From NCBI GenBank assembly GCA_003576975.1, contig QEVD01000015.1, positions 1 through 43,125 of the forward strand: a DNA stretch of 43,125 nucleotides, in the 5' to 3' direction. Source of the stretch: Candidatus Zhuqueibacterota bacterium. Its GTDB lineage: Bacteria; Zhuqueibacterota; Zhuqueibacteria; Zhuqueibacterales; Zhuqueibacteraceae. Positions within the stretch are counted from its first letter, which is position 1. Every line of letters begins with the position of its first letter. Below, piece by piece: positions 34,501-43,083 of this stretch. Made by a program: the position numbers and the translations under genes. The notes under the pieces were generated by a model. It had not been told where the DNA came from and ran no database searches. It saw only the letters and a list, made by a program, of their open reading frames with translations.

Positions 34501-36165
34501 CGGCAACACCTGCGGCCGGCGCATGGTATCCGCGCTTGCCATTTCCTGCGACAACGCCACGGCATTCTCGGCCGCCAGCTTCTGGAAACGGCTGTTCCAA
34601 TACCGATTGCTGATTTCAATATACTCTTTAAACGCCTCGGGAGGTTGTTTGAGTTTGGCATCCAACGTCAAAGCGAGATTCCAATGAATCAACGCCGCCA
34701 TCGTATCTTTGGGAAACGCCACGAGATATTTGCGGCTGTCGTTCACCGCTTGCGCATAGAGATTGTTGTCGTTATACTCATCCGCTCGCTTGAGCAAGAG
34801 ATTGACGTTCTCGCGCAGCGCACGCTCCGCCAAGGATTTGCCTTCCTTCCGAATATCTTCAGAAGTATTGTTTGTCCACCAAGACGTGCCTTCGCGATAA
34901 TCCATGAACAAGCTGTCGCGCTGCATATAAGCCATTTGTTCATCATCGAGCGCGCGATAAGCCTCGGCAATTTTGGCGCGCACGGTCGGAGCTTTCGGCG
35001 CGTTGGGATACATGCGCAACAACAGGCGAAAGGCACGGATCGCATTCTCGTGCTCTTCTTTTACGGTCATGTAAATGTCGCCGATGCGCATGAGAATATC
35101 GATGCCGTATTCCCGTCCCCCGAGATCCGCGAGATATTGCGCGGCCTTGTCCGGGCCTTCATAGTCAAGAAACGAGATGCCAATGTATTCAATCGATTCT
35201 TCCAGCAGGCCAGGGTTGGTGATTTGATTTTTGGGATCATGCTTCTTGGCGCGATGCAGGTCGTCCGCCAGCAGCGTGAAATAAGAAATCGCCTGCGGAT
35301 AGTTGTTGAATTTGTAGTGCGCCCAGCCGAGACGGTACAGGGCCTCGTCGTATTTCGGGCTATCGCCGTATTTCAACACTTGTTGATAAATGGCGATGGC
35401 GCTGTCGAGCGAGCTTTTGGGAGGGTTGAAATAATACTCCGCCACCCGAAAGAGCGCATCAGGGATATAGCGACTGTCGCGATACGTTTGAATGAAATCC
35501 TGATAGAGCTTGACTGCTTGCTCGCGTGGACCGAGATCCTCGGTTAAGAATGCAATGTTGTATGCCGCATCGTCGCGCAGCGGACTATCGGCATGCTCAT
35601 CCAAAATGCGGCGATACAGCGTCAGCGAGGGCGTAAAATCCTTTTTCGGCTCGACCGGGGTTTCCGTCACCAGGCCGGAATCGAGCTTGGCAAGTTGCCG
35701 CGAATAATGCTCCTGGGCGACCGCATAGCTTTCGAGAGACTTTTCATAGTACAGCTCAGCCAGGCGCAAAATGACTTTGTCTTTCACTTTGCTTTTGGGG
35801 TGGCTATTCAAAAAAGTCTCCATGTCCCGAATGCCTTTTTCGCGCAACAACACGCGTTCGCGTTCGGTGCGCAGCCGCTGGCGTTCATAAAAATCCTTGT
35901 ATTCGAGCAGCTCGTCGATCGTATAGGATCGCAAGGTCGAATCCGGATTCAAACGCGAAATGGTTTTCCCTGCGTCCGGCTGGCGTGAGGGCGCGGTGAA
36001 GGGCGTATCGCGAACAATCTGGCCAAAAGCGTGATCGTTCGCCGCCAGCGCGACGCCGAGCAAGCAGGTCAGCGCGAGCAGTTTGGTAGCCGGCAACGTG
36101 GCGCGTTGTTGCGCGAACGCCTGCTTTTTTTGCGATATGTTGGGGGTGCGATAATTCAAGATCAT
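31513..36165 (-). CDS. Giant periplasmic TPR protein with C-terminal galactose-binding-like domain
   Basis: The 1550-residue protein has an N-terminal signal segment (about 26-48, KLLALTCLLGVALAANDHAF). Tetratricopeptide-like helical repeats fill most of the next 1100 residues (for example YNIAFLTEDLGPREQAVKLY, ALYRLGWAHYKFNNYPQAIS, ALYYNKNEFAGALKYFKTLL and DIANYHLKLDQLEEANNVYG). A helical region follows, and a beta-sandwich of the galactose-binding kind ends the protein (about 1425-1520: YFRKAFELKG, DDSYNLFVNGEYIA, LKGGINVVAFEVRD). TPRs bind partner proteins; the sandwich may bind glycan or peptidoglycan (inference). ATG 36165 has no strong ribosome-binding site. It lies 130 bp after another TPR protein gene and 9 bp before a small secreted protein gene. 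Confidence 0.82.
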   Translation of the reverse strand: MILNYRTPNISQKKQAFAQQRATLPATKLLALTCLLGVALAANDHAFGQIVRDTPFTAPSRQPDAGKTISRLNPDSTLRSYTIDELLEYKDFYERQRLRTERERVLLREKGIRDMETFLNSHPKSKVKDKVILRLAELYYEKSLESYAVAQEHYSRQLAKLDSGLVTETPVEPKKDFTPSLTLYRRILDEHADSPLRDDAAYNIAFLTEDLGPREQAVKLYQDFIQTYRDSRYIPDALFRVAEYYFNPPKSSLDSAIAIYQQVLKYGDSPKYDEALYRLGWAHYKFNNYPQAISYFTLLADDLHRAKKHDPKNQITNPGLLEESIEYIGISFLDYEGPDKAAQYLADLGGREYGIDILMRIGDIYMTVKEEHENAIRAFRLLLRMYPNAPKAPTVRAKIAEAYRALDDEQMAYMQRDSLFMDYREGTSWWTNNTSEDIRKEGKSLAERALRENVNLLLKRADEYNDNNLYAQAVNDSRKYLVAFPKDTMAALIHWNLALTLDAKLKQPPEAFKEYIEISNRYWNSRFQKLAAENAVALSQEMASADTMRRPQVLPLKLGEMKAAVEMNRDSLRQALKLEAIPMSVGEENLATALDNYIKLFPHESQTAERLAQAGALYYNKNEFAGALKYFKTLLKHFPQSTDAPYAEYLVMESYFGKLDYKSCEIVAKRIKLNSPNREYAVKAEKRLAESIFLQAEDLAHIEQHVRAGEEYRRVYEEVPNAEFADLALYNAGLEFDQAREYRRAVETYALLTDNFPKSPHYLSGLNNMAYDYGELNDFLNAAITFERLANEEPDAAKAETSLFNASVNFVRAQDWERAIRVNRKFVDKYPGSKDADDLFYDIANYHLKLDQLEEANNVYGEYAVRFPDSPRVVETFYRRGEYFEWKGLLPQARAEYEKAMGKSDEFRSREMDYNDFFSGEALFRLTELKFRDFAEVRFKLPKAQMDASKDRKKNSLIDIVNGYTRVASFGTLRLYEATHKIGAAYEEFAQTWADQEIPEVDENRRIVAKKEINQAATDLYERSLQSYKHAALALERLASQYNNPPDTTVRNAKLALEDTTVQVARRWIQRSKDKVSEVIYDIAELNSASMKQLLDAPTPENMDKITALEFRNQLLSKFVKPLVAQTIQAHQRNLKECDSLGIESAWLDLSRRKIIETNNALAREYVGLSKRAMSQYAGDIGTYKNMIATADFQADDVKEEMANLIDFGRSFAKAAVQSYLETLNSAKQADLRARALEDTEDQLLSFVFSHARQVDSLAAVANAERLAFEERLRRESKDQFQDAVFTFEENNFALTDSKKEILEAGFLAMRDHSIENPWSEKITLTLVRSDPAKYAQELNLAIADTTIKTDETWSVTAQYARNWTAIDYAAAQWQAAQALEASTAFSGYDAKRVWLPGDRQAEAPPDSSSGAPRVEKAANVSSVSRSNVKTAYFRKAFELKGLPVFGQIQVQADDSYNLFVNGEYIAQVMNSAANGGKTNIHDFSNFLKGGINVVAFEVRDTDNSGGGLETVIFLKTLPAWEKHQTEAQLKKERYEEMLIFERGIVPNLK

Positions 36166-36295
36166 GCTGAATCAGACTCGGTTAAATGGCTTCCTTCCAT
36201 TCGCTCGAGGAGGTCTTTAGGGTTTATGTTTCAGGCATCGCGACGGTTGCAACAGAGCTGCGCGGCCGGCAAACGATGCTGTGCTTAACGCCGCT

Positions 36296-39232
36296 TTAGG
36301 GCGTGAGTTTTTCCGGAGTTGTGACTGTTTTAGCTGGCGTGTTGCGCAGCGTTTCAGATTCCGAAGTATCAAAATAGAAAAAATCAAAATACTTCTGATG
36401 CTCAAGTTTATCGAGGCGAACCTGTTCCTCCAACAACTCTTCCTCGATGCGATGCATCTCCTCGTCGAATCGTTTCAAGCGCATTTGCAAGCTTGCTTGC
36501 CGGTCGCGCAAGATCCCATCGATGGAGGCGAGATTGCTGGCTTGCAGCTCGATCTTGTGCTCACGCCGCTCCATTTCTTGAAAGGTGAGATCGCTCAAGC
36601 CGAAACCGGAAAAATCCGCCCATTGGTCGAAGTCACTTTGAACCTCTTCGATGTCGTAGCTGTTCAGCCAGGTTTGAAACCGATCCATACGATACTTCAG
36701 GTCGGTCAAATCTTGCTGCAAAATTTCAAAGTTGGTGGCCAGTTCCACTTTATTACGGTCACTGCGCGCCAGCAGACTCTGGAATTGCGCCACGCTTTCT
36801 TGCAAACGCGTCTGCTCGCTTTCCATTTCCACCATTAAACTGTCCACGATTTGCTTGCGATAGGCTGCGCCGCTTTCCTTGACAGCAAGCGGGTATTCCA
36901 CCCAGTAATTCACGGCCTGGACCGCACGATCTGCTTGATAGGTCTCCAGCGCTTTCACAACGCGATTGCGCTGTTGCACGGCTTCTTTTGCAACCTCGAG
37001 CTGGCCGGTCTTTTGCGCTTCGGCAATGACGCGATCGAAATAGCGAATCTGCACATACATGCTTTGGCGTTCATCCGCGAATTCATCCATCAATAAATTG
37101 CCTTTGGGGCCGCGATAATTAAAATTGAGCAAGATAGCCTGCAAATTTTGCTTGGCCTGCGCAATCAGCTCATAAAGCGGCTTATCCTGCCGCTCCAATA
37201 CCTGCTGCTCCATCTGATCAAGCTCGGTGAGCTGCGCCACAATCAAACGGCGCTCTTCGTTGTATTCACTGGTTACATCGAGCACGCCGCGGGCATTGGT
37301 AACATAGCGAAAATCTTTCATGGCGGAAGCGGGGCGCTCCAACAAACGCTTGCAATGCGCGCTCAACGCCAGCGCTTCATAGGTGTAATTCGACGCCAGA
37401 TAATTGCCCAACAGAGCGTCGGTCTGCGCAATGCTGCTTTCCAAATTGCCTTGCTTCATTTGCGTCCACGCCAAACCCAGCAAGCTTTGATCATAATGCT
37501 CGGAGCCTTTCGACACTTGCTCGAAATAGTTAACGGCTGTGGCATAATCGGCGCGTTCGTAATAGAGAAAACCCAGCTTGACCAGAGCATTGTTCCGCAG
37601 CAGGGTATTGAAAGCGGTGCTCCAGGGCAGCGTTTCCGCATTCGCAACAGCGTCGAAGTGTGACAACGCGGCGGAGGCGTTGCCCAGATTCACTTGTGCG
37701 ATGCCGCGCAGATAACGCGCCGCCAGATAATATCTTGAGCTTGCAGGAATGCGCGACAACTCGGCTTCCACCGCATTGAAGCGGTCGAGCGCAAGATGAT
37801 AATAGCCGGCAAGGTAACGCCCGCGCTCGAGAATTCGCGGTTCAATGCTCGCCGACAGCGAGTCCATTTTCTGATAATAAACGAAGAATTGATCCTGCCA
37901 TTTCAGCGTCTGGGCAATGCTGATCAAACGCAACAGCGCCATGCCGCGAAATTTACTTGCCGGATATTCGTGCAAGAGCTGTTCATAAATCTTGTAAGCT
38001 TCCGGAAAAATCGCGCGTCCATAAAGCGACTCGGCGCGGTAGAAAATCACAGCTTCCCAGTTCGGGGAGATTCCGTGCCGCGCAAAATAGGGATCATAGT
38101 CCCGCCGCGCGGCTTGAAATTGCAAATCCGCAAGCAAATAGCGCTCCGCCGCATAATTCAACAAAGCATCGCTGAGATCGCGATTGAGCATGCGCAAAAA
38201 CGAACGTGTTTCAGCGGTTTGCAGTAAATTCTTTTTGAGAATCGCGTATTGCGTGCGCTTTACCTCAAACGCCGTGTGCCGCCCGGCACGCCATTCCTGA
38301 AAAGCCTTCTCCAGCGTTATCGCCGCGGTGTCGGGCTGTTCGGAGTATCCCAACAAGTCGATCAGATTTTTATCCAGCTTCGATAGAATTCCCCGGCGTT
38401 CCGCCTCCACGTCCACCGCGCCGGTGAGTGTTTGCGCTTTCCGCTGATCGAGCTTATCAAGTTGTTGCAGAACTTTGGTGAGCTGTTCGACTTCGTTCAA
38501 ATAGGCTTCGGCAAACGCCGGATCGTCTTGCGTGACGTCGTACATTTTAGCGACGATCGCTTGAATCTTTTCCTTCTGTTGCTTGACGATCTGCAACGCG
38601 CTTGAATCGCGGCGGGCCACAGCGGCGCGCTCGAATCTTTCCAGGCGTTCGTACATGCGCAACACGGAATCGACTTCGACGTCGTATTCGCGCACCAACC
38701 CGGCTTTGTAGTCGGTGGTGGGCAAGTTCTTTTTGTAAATTTCACGGCTCTCCACCACGGCCATCAGCCGGTCGCGCAAATCGCTGAACTGTTCGAGCAG
38801 CTCGTTGCGGTTTTCTGTGCGCAGCGTTTTGGAGAGCGCCTGAATTTCATCGAGCATCGCCAGAATCGCTTCCAACTCGGCCGTATAGTCATTGACCATG
38901 CGATCCATATCGCCATAGATCTGGGCAAAGCCCGCATGATCTTTGGCGATGCCTTCGAGGCCGCGCTGCTTGATCTCGGTGTAGAGGTTCTTGATATTCT
39001 CCAGCAAAAGGCGTTCTTGCGCGGCAGTTTCAACGAGATAGGTTTTCGTTTTCTGGTCAAGATAAAACTTGAGCCGTTCGTTGTAGCGCACGGTCTTTTG
39101 TTTGTCGAAGACGCCGCTCTCTTGTGCGGTTGCCGGAGAGACAAGGATGGGAATGAAATACAGGCCGGAGATGAGCAAAAAAGCACAAGCGTTTTTTCTA
39201 GCGCGACCTGTCCTTAGTCCAATAGGCCACAT
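36296..39232 (-). CDS. Large periplasmic coiled-coil and TPR protein
   Basis: The 978-residue protein has a signal peptide (about 1-36, core ACAFLLISGLYFIPILVSPATAQ). A helical coiled-coil region (about 40-260) is followed by TPR-like repeats (about 370-650: SLYGRAIFPEAYKIYEQLLH, RYLRGIAQVNLGNASAALSH, GFLYYERADYATAVNYFEQV). A second long coiled coil occupies about 700-940. It is probably the first gene of the operon that continues with the giant TPR protein and the ExbB/ExbD motor. ATG 39232 has GAGGAAG 7 bases upstream; the frame is open to 39340 but the extra residues do not look like a protein. I recognise no named family. It should be periplasmic and act as a scaffold (inference). Confidence 0.8.
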   Translation of the reverse strand: MWPIGLRTGRARKNACAFLLISGLYFIPILVSPATAQESGVFDKQKTVRYNERLKFYLDQKTKTYLVETAAQERLLLENIKNLYTEIKQRGLEGIAKDHAGFAQIYGDMDRMVNDYTAELEAILAMLDEIQALSKTLRTENRNELLEQFSDLRDRLMAVVESREIYKKNLPTTDYKAGLVREYDVEVDSVLRMYERLERFERAAVARRDSSALQIVKQQKEKIQAIVAKMYDVTQDDPAFAEAYLNEVEQLTKVLQQLDKLDQRKAQTLTGAVDVEAERRGILSKLDKNLIDLLGYSEQPDTAAITLEKAFQEWRAGRHTAFEVKRTQYAILKKNLLQTAETRSFLRMLNRDLSDALLNYAAERYLLADLQFQAARRDYDPYFARHGISPNWEAVIFYRAESLYGRAIFPEAYKIYEQLLHEYPASKFRGMALLRLISIAQTLKWQDQFFVYYQKMDSLSASIEPRILERGRYLAGYYHLALDRFNAVEAELSRIPASSRYYLAARYLRGIAQVNLGNASAALSHFDAVANAETLPWSTAFNTLLRNNALVKLGFLYYERADYATAVNYFEQVSKGSEHYDQSLLGLAWTQMKQGNLESSIAQTDALLGNYLASNYTYEALALSAHCKRLLERPASAMKDFRYVTNARGVLDVTSEYNEERRLIVAQLTELDQMEQQVLERQDKPLYELIAQAKQNLQAILLNFNYRGPKGNLLMDEFADERQSMYVQIRYFDRVIAEAQKTGQLEVAKEAVQQRNRVVKALETYQADRAVQAVNYWVEYPLAVKESGAAYRKQIVDSLMVEMESEQTRLQESVAQFQSLLARSDRNKVELATNFEILQQDLTDLKYRMDRFQTWLNSYDIEEVQSDFDQWADFSGFGLSDLTFQEMERREHKIELQASNLASIDGILRDRQASLQMRLKRFDEEMHRIEEELLEEQVRLDKLEHQKYFDFFYFDTSESETLRNTPAKTVTTPEKLTP

Positions 39233-39340
39233 GGTCTTCCTCAATAATGGTAGAAAGCCAGCACGATGCCTGGCGCAACAATCATTTCCTGCGCAGCTCG
39301 GAGTCGGCAAATGATTCGACCCGTGGTCTGCGGCATACAA

Positions 39341-39820
39341 CCCATCCGTGGATTGCCGATACCTTTTTAAACATTTTTGTCTGAGGCTCTATATACTGGC
39401 ATTGCCTCGCAATTACGTAAGTAATTTTTTAAAATGCGTGCGTACCCATTCAAATTGTTACAATATTCTTACAACTGATTCCAATGGCCATGGTACGATT
39501 GCCCGGCGTGGGGTGGCAGTTTCACCTCGCAACGCAATAGTACCGACAATAAGTGAAAATGCCGATTTTCACGCCCATCGACGTGCGCGTTCCGTCGAAA
39601 CGCGCTTGCAACGGAACACGAAACCCGGCAATTTTCGATTAAACTCGATAGAAAACAATGTCGCGGGCAGGGATGTTGTTATTTTGTTCCCTCCCAAATG
39701 TTGCTTGGGCCAGGGTTGGTTGAGGGTTGTGATCGCGGGAATCGCCCCATTGTTTAAGCGCCGCCGAAACCGTTGCAGGAGCATTATCCTCAATGCCTCA
39801 GCGCCGGGCAGTATCGAGGC
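39341..39820. other. Intergenic region upstream of the TPR/Exb operon
   Basis: This 480-bp stretch, between a terminator and the start of the large TPR operon, should hold that operon's promoter, which I cannot place confidently. It contains a perfect hairpin (GTGAAAAT, loop GCCG, ATTTTCAC; 39553-39572) and a wider inverted pair GTTCCGT/ACGGAAC (about 39589-39616). A 176-codon frame on the plus strand spans the region but does not look like a protein. Confidence 0.45.
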
Positions 39821-39856
39821 AAAAAAAACGGGGGCGGGAAATCCCGCCCCCGGTAA
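39818..39856 (-). terminator. Terminator of the tail-specific protease gene
   Basis: On the minus strand CGGGGGCGGGA pairs with TCCCGCCCCCG around a short TT-containing loop, followed by eight T. It lies about 35 bp after the stop of the protease gene. Confidence 0.9.
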
Positions 39857-39886
39857 ATTTCAAAGGTGCCTGGCTTGAGAATCAGC

Positions 39887-41971
39887 CTATTGCTCGACCA
39901 CCTTGCCGCGGTACTGCGGTTTGGAGAGCAGCAAAAGATCACAGACGATGTGCCCGCTCTCTTCCAACAGCGGATCCGGCGCATTCTCGATGGTCGGCGC
40001 TTTTTCACCTTTTTTAAGCGGAGGCAAACCGCGGGTGGTGCGGCGCTTGTTTTCAATCATGAGATTTTCTTCTTCCGCAGCCTCACGCTCTTTGAGACGC
40101 CTGCTCTCTTGCAATGAGAGAGCGGTTTTAGCGCGCTCGCGTTGATACCGTGTGAGATCTTCCTCCCGGAAACGAAATTCGGGATTTTTCGCGGTGCGCT
40201 GTTGTGATTTCGTGCGCAACTGCGGCAAAAACTGCGAAACTAAATTCCAACGCGTGAAGCCGGTCGGCTGAATTTGATCCCACGGCAGCGCATTGCGTTC
40301 CGCGCTTTCACCAATTTCGGAATCACCGGGATCCGAGGGGAATTGAATGTCCGGTAACACGCCTTTGTGCTGGGTCGTGCCGCCGGCAATGCGATAGAAC
40401 TTTGCCGTGGTCAGTTTGACCTGGCCGAGCTTGGCTTCCGCGGTGGGGATGTAGCGATCGAGGCTGATCAATTGTTGCACGGTGCCTTTACCGAAGGTTT
40501 GATCGCCCAAAACCAAACCGCGATCATAATCCTGAATCGCGGCGGCAAAAATTTCCGAGGCCGAAGCGCTGCGGCGATTGACCAACACGGCAAGCGGGCC
40601 GTCATACGCGACGTCATTATCGTGATCTTTCAACACTTTCACGGAACCGTCGCTGTTGCGAACTTGCACCACCGGGCCGTTGTCGATAAACAATCCGGTC
40701 AACTCCACCGCTTCTTGCAACGCACCGCCGCTGTTGTAGCGCAGATCGATGATCAAGCCGTCAATCCCGGCTTTTTTCAGCTCTTCGATTTTCTGGCGCA
40801 CGTCGCGCGTCGTGCTTTTATAATTCTTGTCGTCGCGCGCTTGCGCTGCCATATCGGAATAAAAGGTCGGCAAGCTGACCACGCCGATGCGATAGGTGTG
40901 GCCTTCGTGTGTGATTTCGAGCGTGTCACTTTTGGCTTCGCGATCGGTGAGCACGATCTTGTCGCGCACCAGCGTCAATTTTTTCGGAGGGCCGCCGGCG
41001 GTGGCCTCGGCAGGAATGATTTCGAGGCGCACGGTTGTGCCTTTTTCGCCGCGAATCATTTGCACGACGTCATCCAGCCGCATGCCGACCACGTCAACCA
41101 TCTTGCCGTCAACGCCCTGCCCCACGCCCACGATTTTATCATTCGCCCACAACTCCCGGCTGCGATCGGCCGGACCGCCTGGAATGATGCGATACACCAC
41201 GGTGTGCTCGCCCTCGGTCACCAACTGCGCGCCAATGCCCTGCAGCGACAAACTCATTTGAATGCCGAAGTTTTCCGAAGCGATCGGCGACATATAATTC
41301 GTGTGCGGATCAAACGTTTCGGAAAAGCCGTTCATGAAAATTTGAAAAACGTCCTCAGACGTGTTTTGTTTGACGCGCTTTTGAAAATTTGTCCAGCGGC
41401 TGGTGATGGTGCTGACCACGCCTTCGTCATTTTTGCCCGCCAGCTTCAAGCCCAGCGCTTCATTCTTCAAGCGCTTGCGCCAAATTTCGTTCAATTCCAC
41501 AACGGTTTTGGGCCAGGGCGCCTTGTCGCGCGCCGGCTCATAAGATTCGTCAAGGGTGAAATCGAATTTTTGATTGGCAGGATTGAGAACGTAGGCAATG
41601 CGCTCATCGACCCGCTTGATAAATGTGTTGTAAATATCGTACGCCGGCAGCAATTGCCCGGAGGTAACGGCTTCGTCGAATTGATAACGGTACTTTTTGA
41701 AGCTCGCGATATCTGAGCTGAGAAAAAAGCTGCGATTGGGATCAAGCGCCTCGATATAGTAGTCCAGCAAATGGGAGGACACAGAATCATCGATCGCCAT
41801 CTGGCGGTAATGATGGTAGGAGAACAAGCGCGCCACCACTTTGCTCACCACCGGGTGTTGCCGTTCGGGCAAGAGATCGTCCGCCCGGGAAACATGCACT
41901 TGAAAAACAAGCACACTGCAAAGCAAACTCAAAAACATTTTGGTTGCAAACCTTGAAAAATTAGTTTTCAT
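39887..41971 (-). CDS. prc: Tail-specific periplasmic protease (Prc/Tsp, family S41A)
   Basis: The 694-residue serine protease degrades periplasmic proteins from their C-termini. It has a signal peptide (about 1-30, ending VHVSRA), an N-terminal helical domain, a PDZ domain (about 230-325, with IIPGGPADRS) and the S41 catalytic domain. Ser470 in NRRSASASEIF and Lys495 in FGKGTVQQ form the Ser-Lys dyad, spaced 25 residues as in E. coli Prc (Ser452, Lys477). The C-terminal DUF3340-like part (about 560-694) is present, with charged helices. Length fits the Prc group better than the shorter CtpA group. GAGGA stands about 11 bases before ATG 41971. It is followed by a very strong terminator, so it is probably the last gene of its transcript. 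Confidence 0.93.
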   Translation of the reverse strand: MKTNFSRFATKMFLSLLCSVLVFQVHVSRADDLLPERQHPVVSKVVARLFSYHHYRQMAIDDSVSSHLLDYYIEALDPNRSFFLSSDIASFKKYRYQFDEAVTSGQLLPAYDIYNTFIKRVDERIAYVLNPANQKFDFTLDESYEPARDKAPWPKTVVELNEIWRKRLKNEALGLKLAGKNDEGVVSTITSRWTNFQKRVKQNTSEDVFQIFMNGFSETFDPHTNYMSPIASENFGIQMSLSLQGIGAQLVTEGEHTVVYRIIPGGPADRSRELWANDKIVGVGQGVDGKMVDVVGMRLDDVVQMIRGEKGTTVRLEIIPAEATAGGPPKKLTLVRDKIVLTDREAKSDTLEITHEGHTYRIGVVSLPTFYSDMAAQARDDKNYKSTTRDVRQKIEELKKAGIDGLIIDLRYNSGGALQEAVELTGLFIDNGPVVQVRNSDGSVKVLKDHDNDVAYDGPLAVLVNRRSASASEIFAAAIQDYDRGLVLGDQTFGKGTVQQLISLDRYIPTAEAKLGQVKLTTAKFYRIAGGTTQHKGVLPDIQFPSDPGDSEIGESAERNALPWDQIQPTGFTRWNLVSQFLPQLRTKSQQRTAKNPEFRFREEDLTRYQRERAKTALSLQESRRLKEREAAEEENLMIENKRRTTRGLPPLKKGEKAPTIENAPDPLLEESGHIVCDLLLLSKPQYRGKVVEQ

Positions 41972-42088
41972 AATAAAATCGTCCTCATATCAAGTGCCTG
42001 ATTCCCGCAATCGTGTGAATTCAAAATTCAGAAGCAGCGCCGCATTAGCCATCTAGATAATTGAAAGATCGCCAAATTCAGGAAATGT

Positions 42089-42388
42089 TCAAAAGCTTGT
42101 CCGCATTTTTCGGAGAATGGCCTGCTCATCAACGCGATACTTGCAAGCGAGCTGACCATTGACCCAAATCAATGGAATGCGGGTGTGATACTCCGCAAAC
42201 AATTGCGGCTCCGAGGTGATATCGACTTCCTGCAAATTGAAACCATGACGGCGCTGCAATTCTTGCAGCCGGGCTTTGGCTTCGTCACAAAGACAACAGT
42301 CCGGTTTGCTGTAAATTTCAACCACCACGCCCTCGCCGCTCTGAGCGTTTGCCAGCCGGCCCAGCCAATGTTTAAGGCGATCGCGCAT
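42089..42388 (-). CDS. Glutaredoxin-like protein (DUF836 type)
   Basis: The 99-residue protein has a glutaredoxin fold without a signal peptide. The first strand VVVEIYSKPDC leads to the redox site CCLC (about 31-34) with CDEAKARLQEL on the following helix. A cis-proline position is at RIPLIWVNGQ. DUF836-type proteins are small thiol-disulfide proteins of unclear partner. It lies 6 bp after the stop of the exported thioredoxin gene, so the two are co-transcribed. The first 20 residues (MRDRLKHWLGRLANAQSGEG) are an extension; a later start cannot be excluded. Cytoplasmic location is expected. Confidence 0.82.
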   Translation of the reverse strand: MRDRLKHWLGRLANAQSGEGVVVEIYSKPDCCLCDEAKARLQELQRRHGFNLQEVDITSEPQLFAEYHTRIPLIWVNGQLACKYRVDEQAILRKMRTSF

Positions 42389-42394
42389 GCCGCC

Positions 42395-42925
42395 TCAGCT
42401 TTTACGCTTCGCGAGAAAATCTTCGTACTTCGTCGTCTTGTAATGCCCGTCTGCCAAAAATTCCAAAATCGGCATGAATTTATCCGCAGGCACAAACCCG
42501 GAAACCAGCGTGATAAACTCGCCATCCGGCCCAATAAAAATCGTCGCCGGATAGCCGCGCACGCCGAAACCGGCTGCGAGCTGCTGATACGTCAACTCGT
42601 TGTCTTGAAAACGTGTCATCGCCTTGGATTCGGCGTTCACTTTCGACATAATCAATTTGGCTTTGGCGTATTTGGCCACCTCGGCGTTGCCATACGTGTC
42701 GCGATCCATCACTTTACACCAGCCGCACCAATCCGTATAGAAATCGACCACGAGCATTTTGCGCTCTTTTTTTGCAGCCGCAACGGCTTTCTCGAAATCC
42801 AACCATTGAATCGCTTCTTTCTTATTTTTCTCATCCGCCGGGCTAAGAGAAGCCGTCAAAACAACCGCTGCGATTGCCAGGCCGGCCCAACGCCGCCGGC
42901 TGCTTTTTGATTTGTCAGTTTTCAT
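42395..42925 (-). CDS. Exported thioredoxin-fold protein
   Basis: The 176-residue protein has a basic N-terminus (MKTDKSKSSRRRW), a hydrophobic signal segment (about 14-29, AGLAIAAVVLTASLSPA) and a thioredoxin_7/DsbD-gamma-like domain. The redox site is WCGWC (about 65-69) in VVDFYTDWCGWCKVMDRDTY, and the cis-proline lies in GYPATIFIGPDG. It probably handles disulfides in the periplasm. ATG 42925 places the basic residues correctly before the signal core; an in-frame ATG at 42955 is the alternative, and neither has a strong ribosome-binding site. It is the first gene of a pair with a glutaredoxin-like protein. Confidence 0.84.
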   Translation of the reverse strand: MKTDKSKSSRRRWAGLAIAAVVLTASLSPADEKNKKEAIQWLDFEKAVAAAKKERKMLVVDFYTDWCGWCKVMDRDTYGNAEVAKYAKAKLIMSKVNAESKAMTRFQDNELTYQQLAAGFGVRGYPATIFIGPDGEFITLVSGFVPADKFMPILEFLADGHYKTTKYEDFLAKRKS

Positions 42926-42979
42926 AGATAACTCTGTTTTCAAGTACTGTGCCATTACTTGAGTTTAACTTTGACTCAG

Positions 42980-43012
42980 ATGGTCAACGATTAATTGCCA
43001 ATAGTTGACCAT
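42980..43012. repeat. 9-bp inverted repeat upstream of the thioredoxin gene
   Basis: ATGGTCAAC (42980-42988) and GTTGACCAT (43004-43012) are exact complements 15 bases apart. A tandem TTGACCA (43005-43011 and 43012-43018 region) adjoins. It could be an operator or a fragment of a dispersed repeat. No T-run follows. Confidence 0.4.
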
Positions 43013-43034
43013 TGACCATTAACAATTAGATGAC

Positions 43035-43083
43035 AAGTGCCAGGACATCGTTGACAAAATAAGTGCCACGACATCGTGGACAA
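43035..43083. repeat. Paired 23-bp direct repeats, probable insertion-sequence end
   Basis: Two copies, AAGTGCCAGGACATCGTTGACAA (43035-43057, given as 20 plus 3 bases) and its near-copy at 43061-43083, match at 21 of 23 positions with a 26-base period. Read on the minus strand they begin TTGTCCACGATGTCGTGGC. Such multiple terminal repeats are typical of the ends of IS21- or IS481-like elements. The transposase gene would lie beyond the window edge. Confidence 0.55.

Noticed and set aside
33883-35547. 554-codon plus-strand frame
   Set aside because: Fully antisense to the giant TPR protein gene; long antisense frames are expected from its codon bias.
39348-39878. 176-codon plus-strand frame in the intergenic region
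   Set aside because: Unlikely composition, no ribosome-binding site, and it runs through the protease terminator.
40367-41716. 449-codon plus-strand frame
   Set aside because: Antisense to the tail-specific protease gene, His-rich and without family resemblance.
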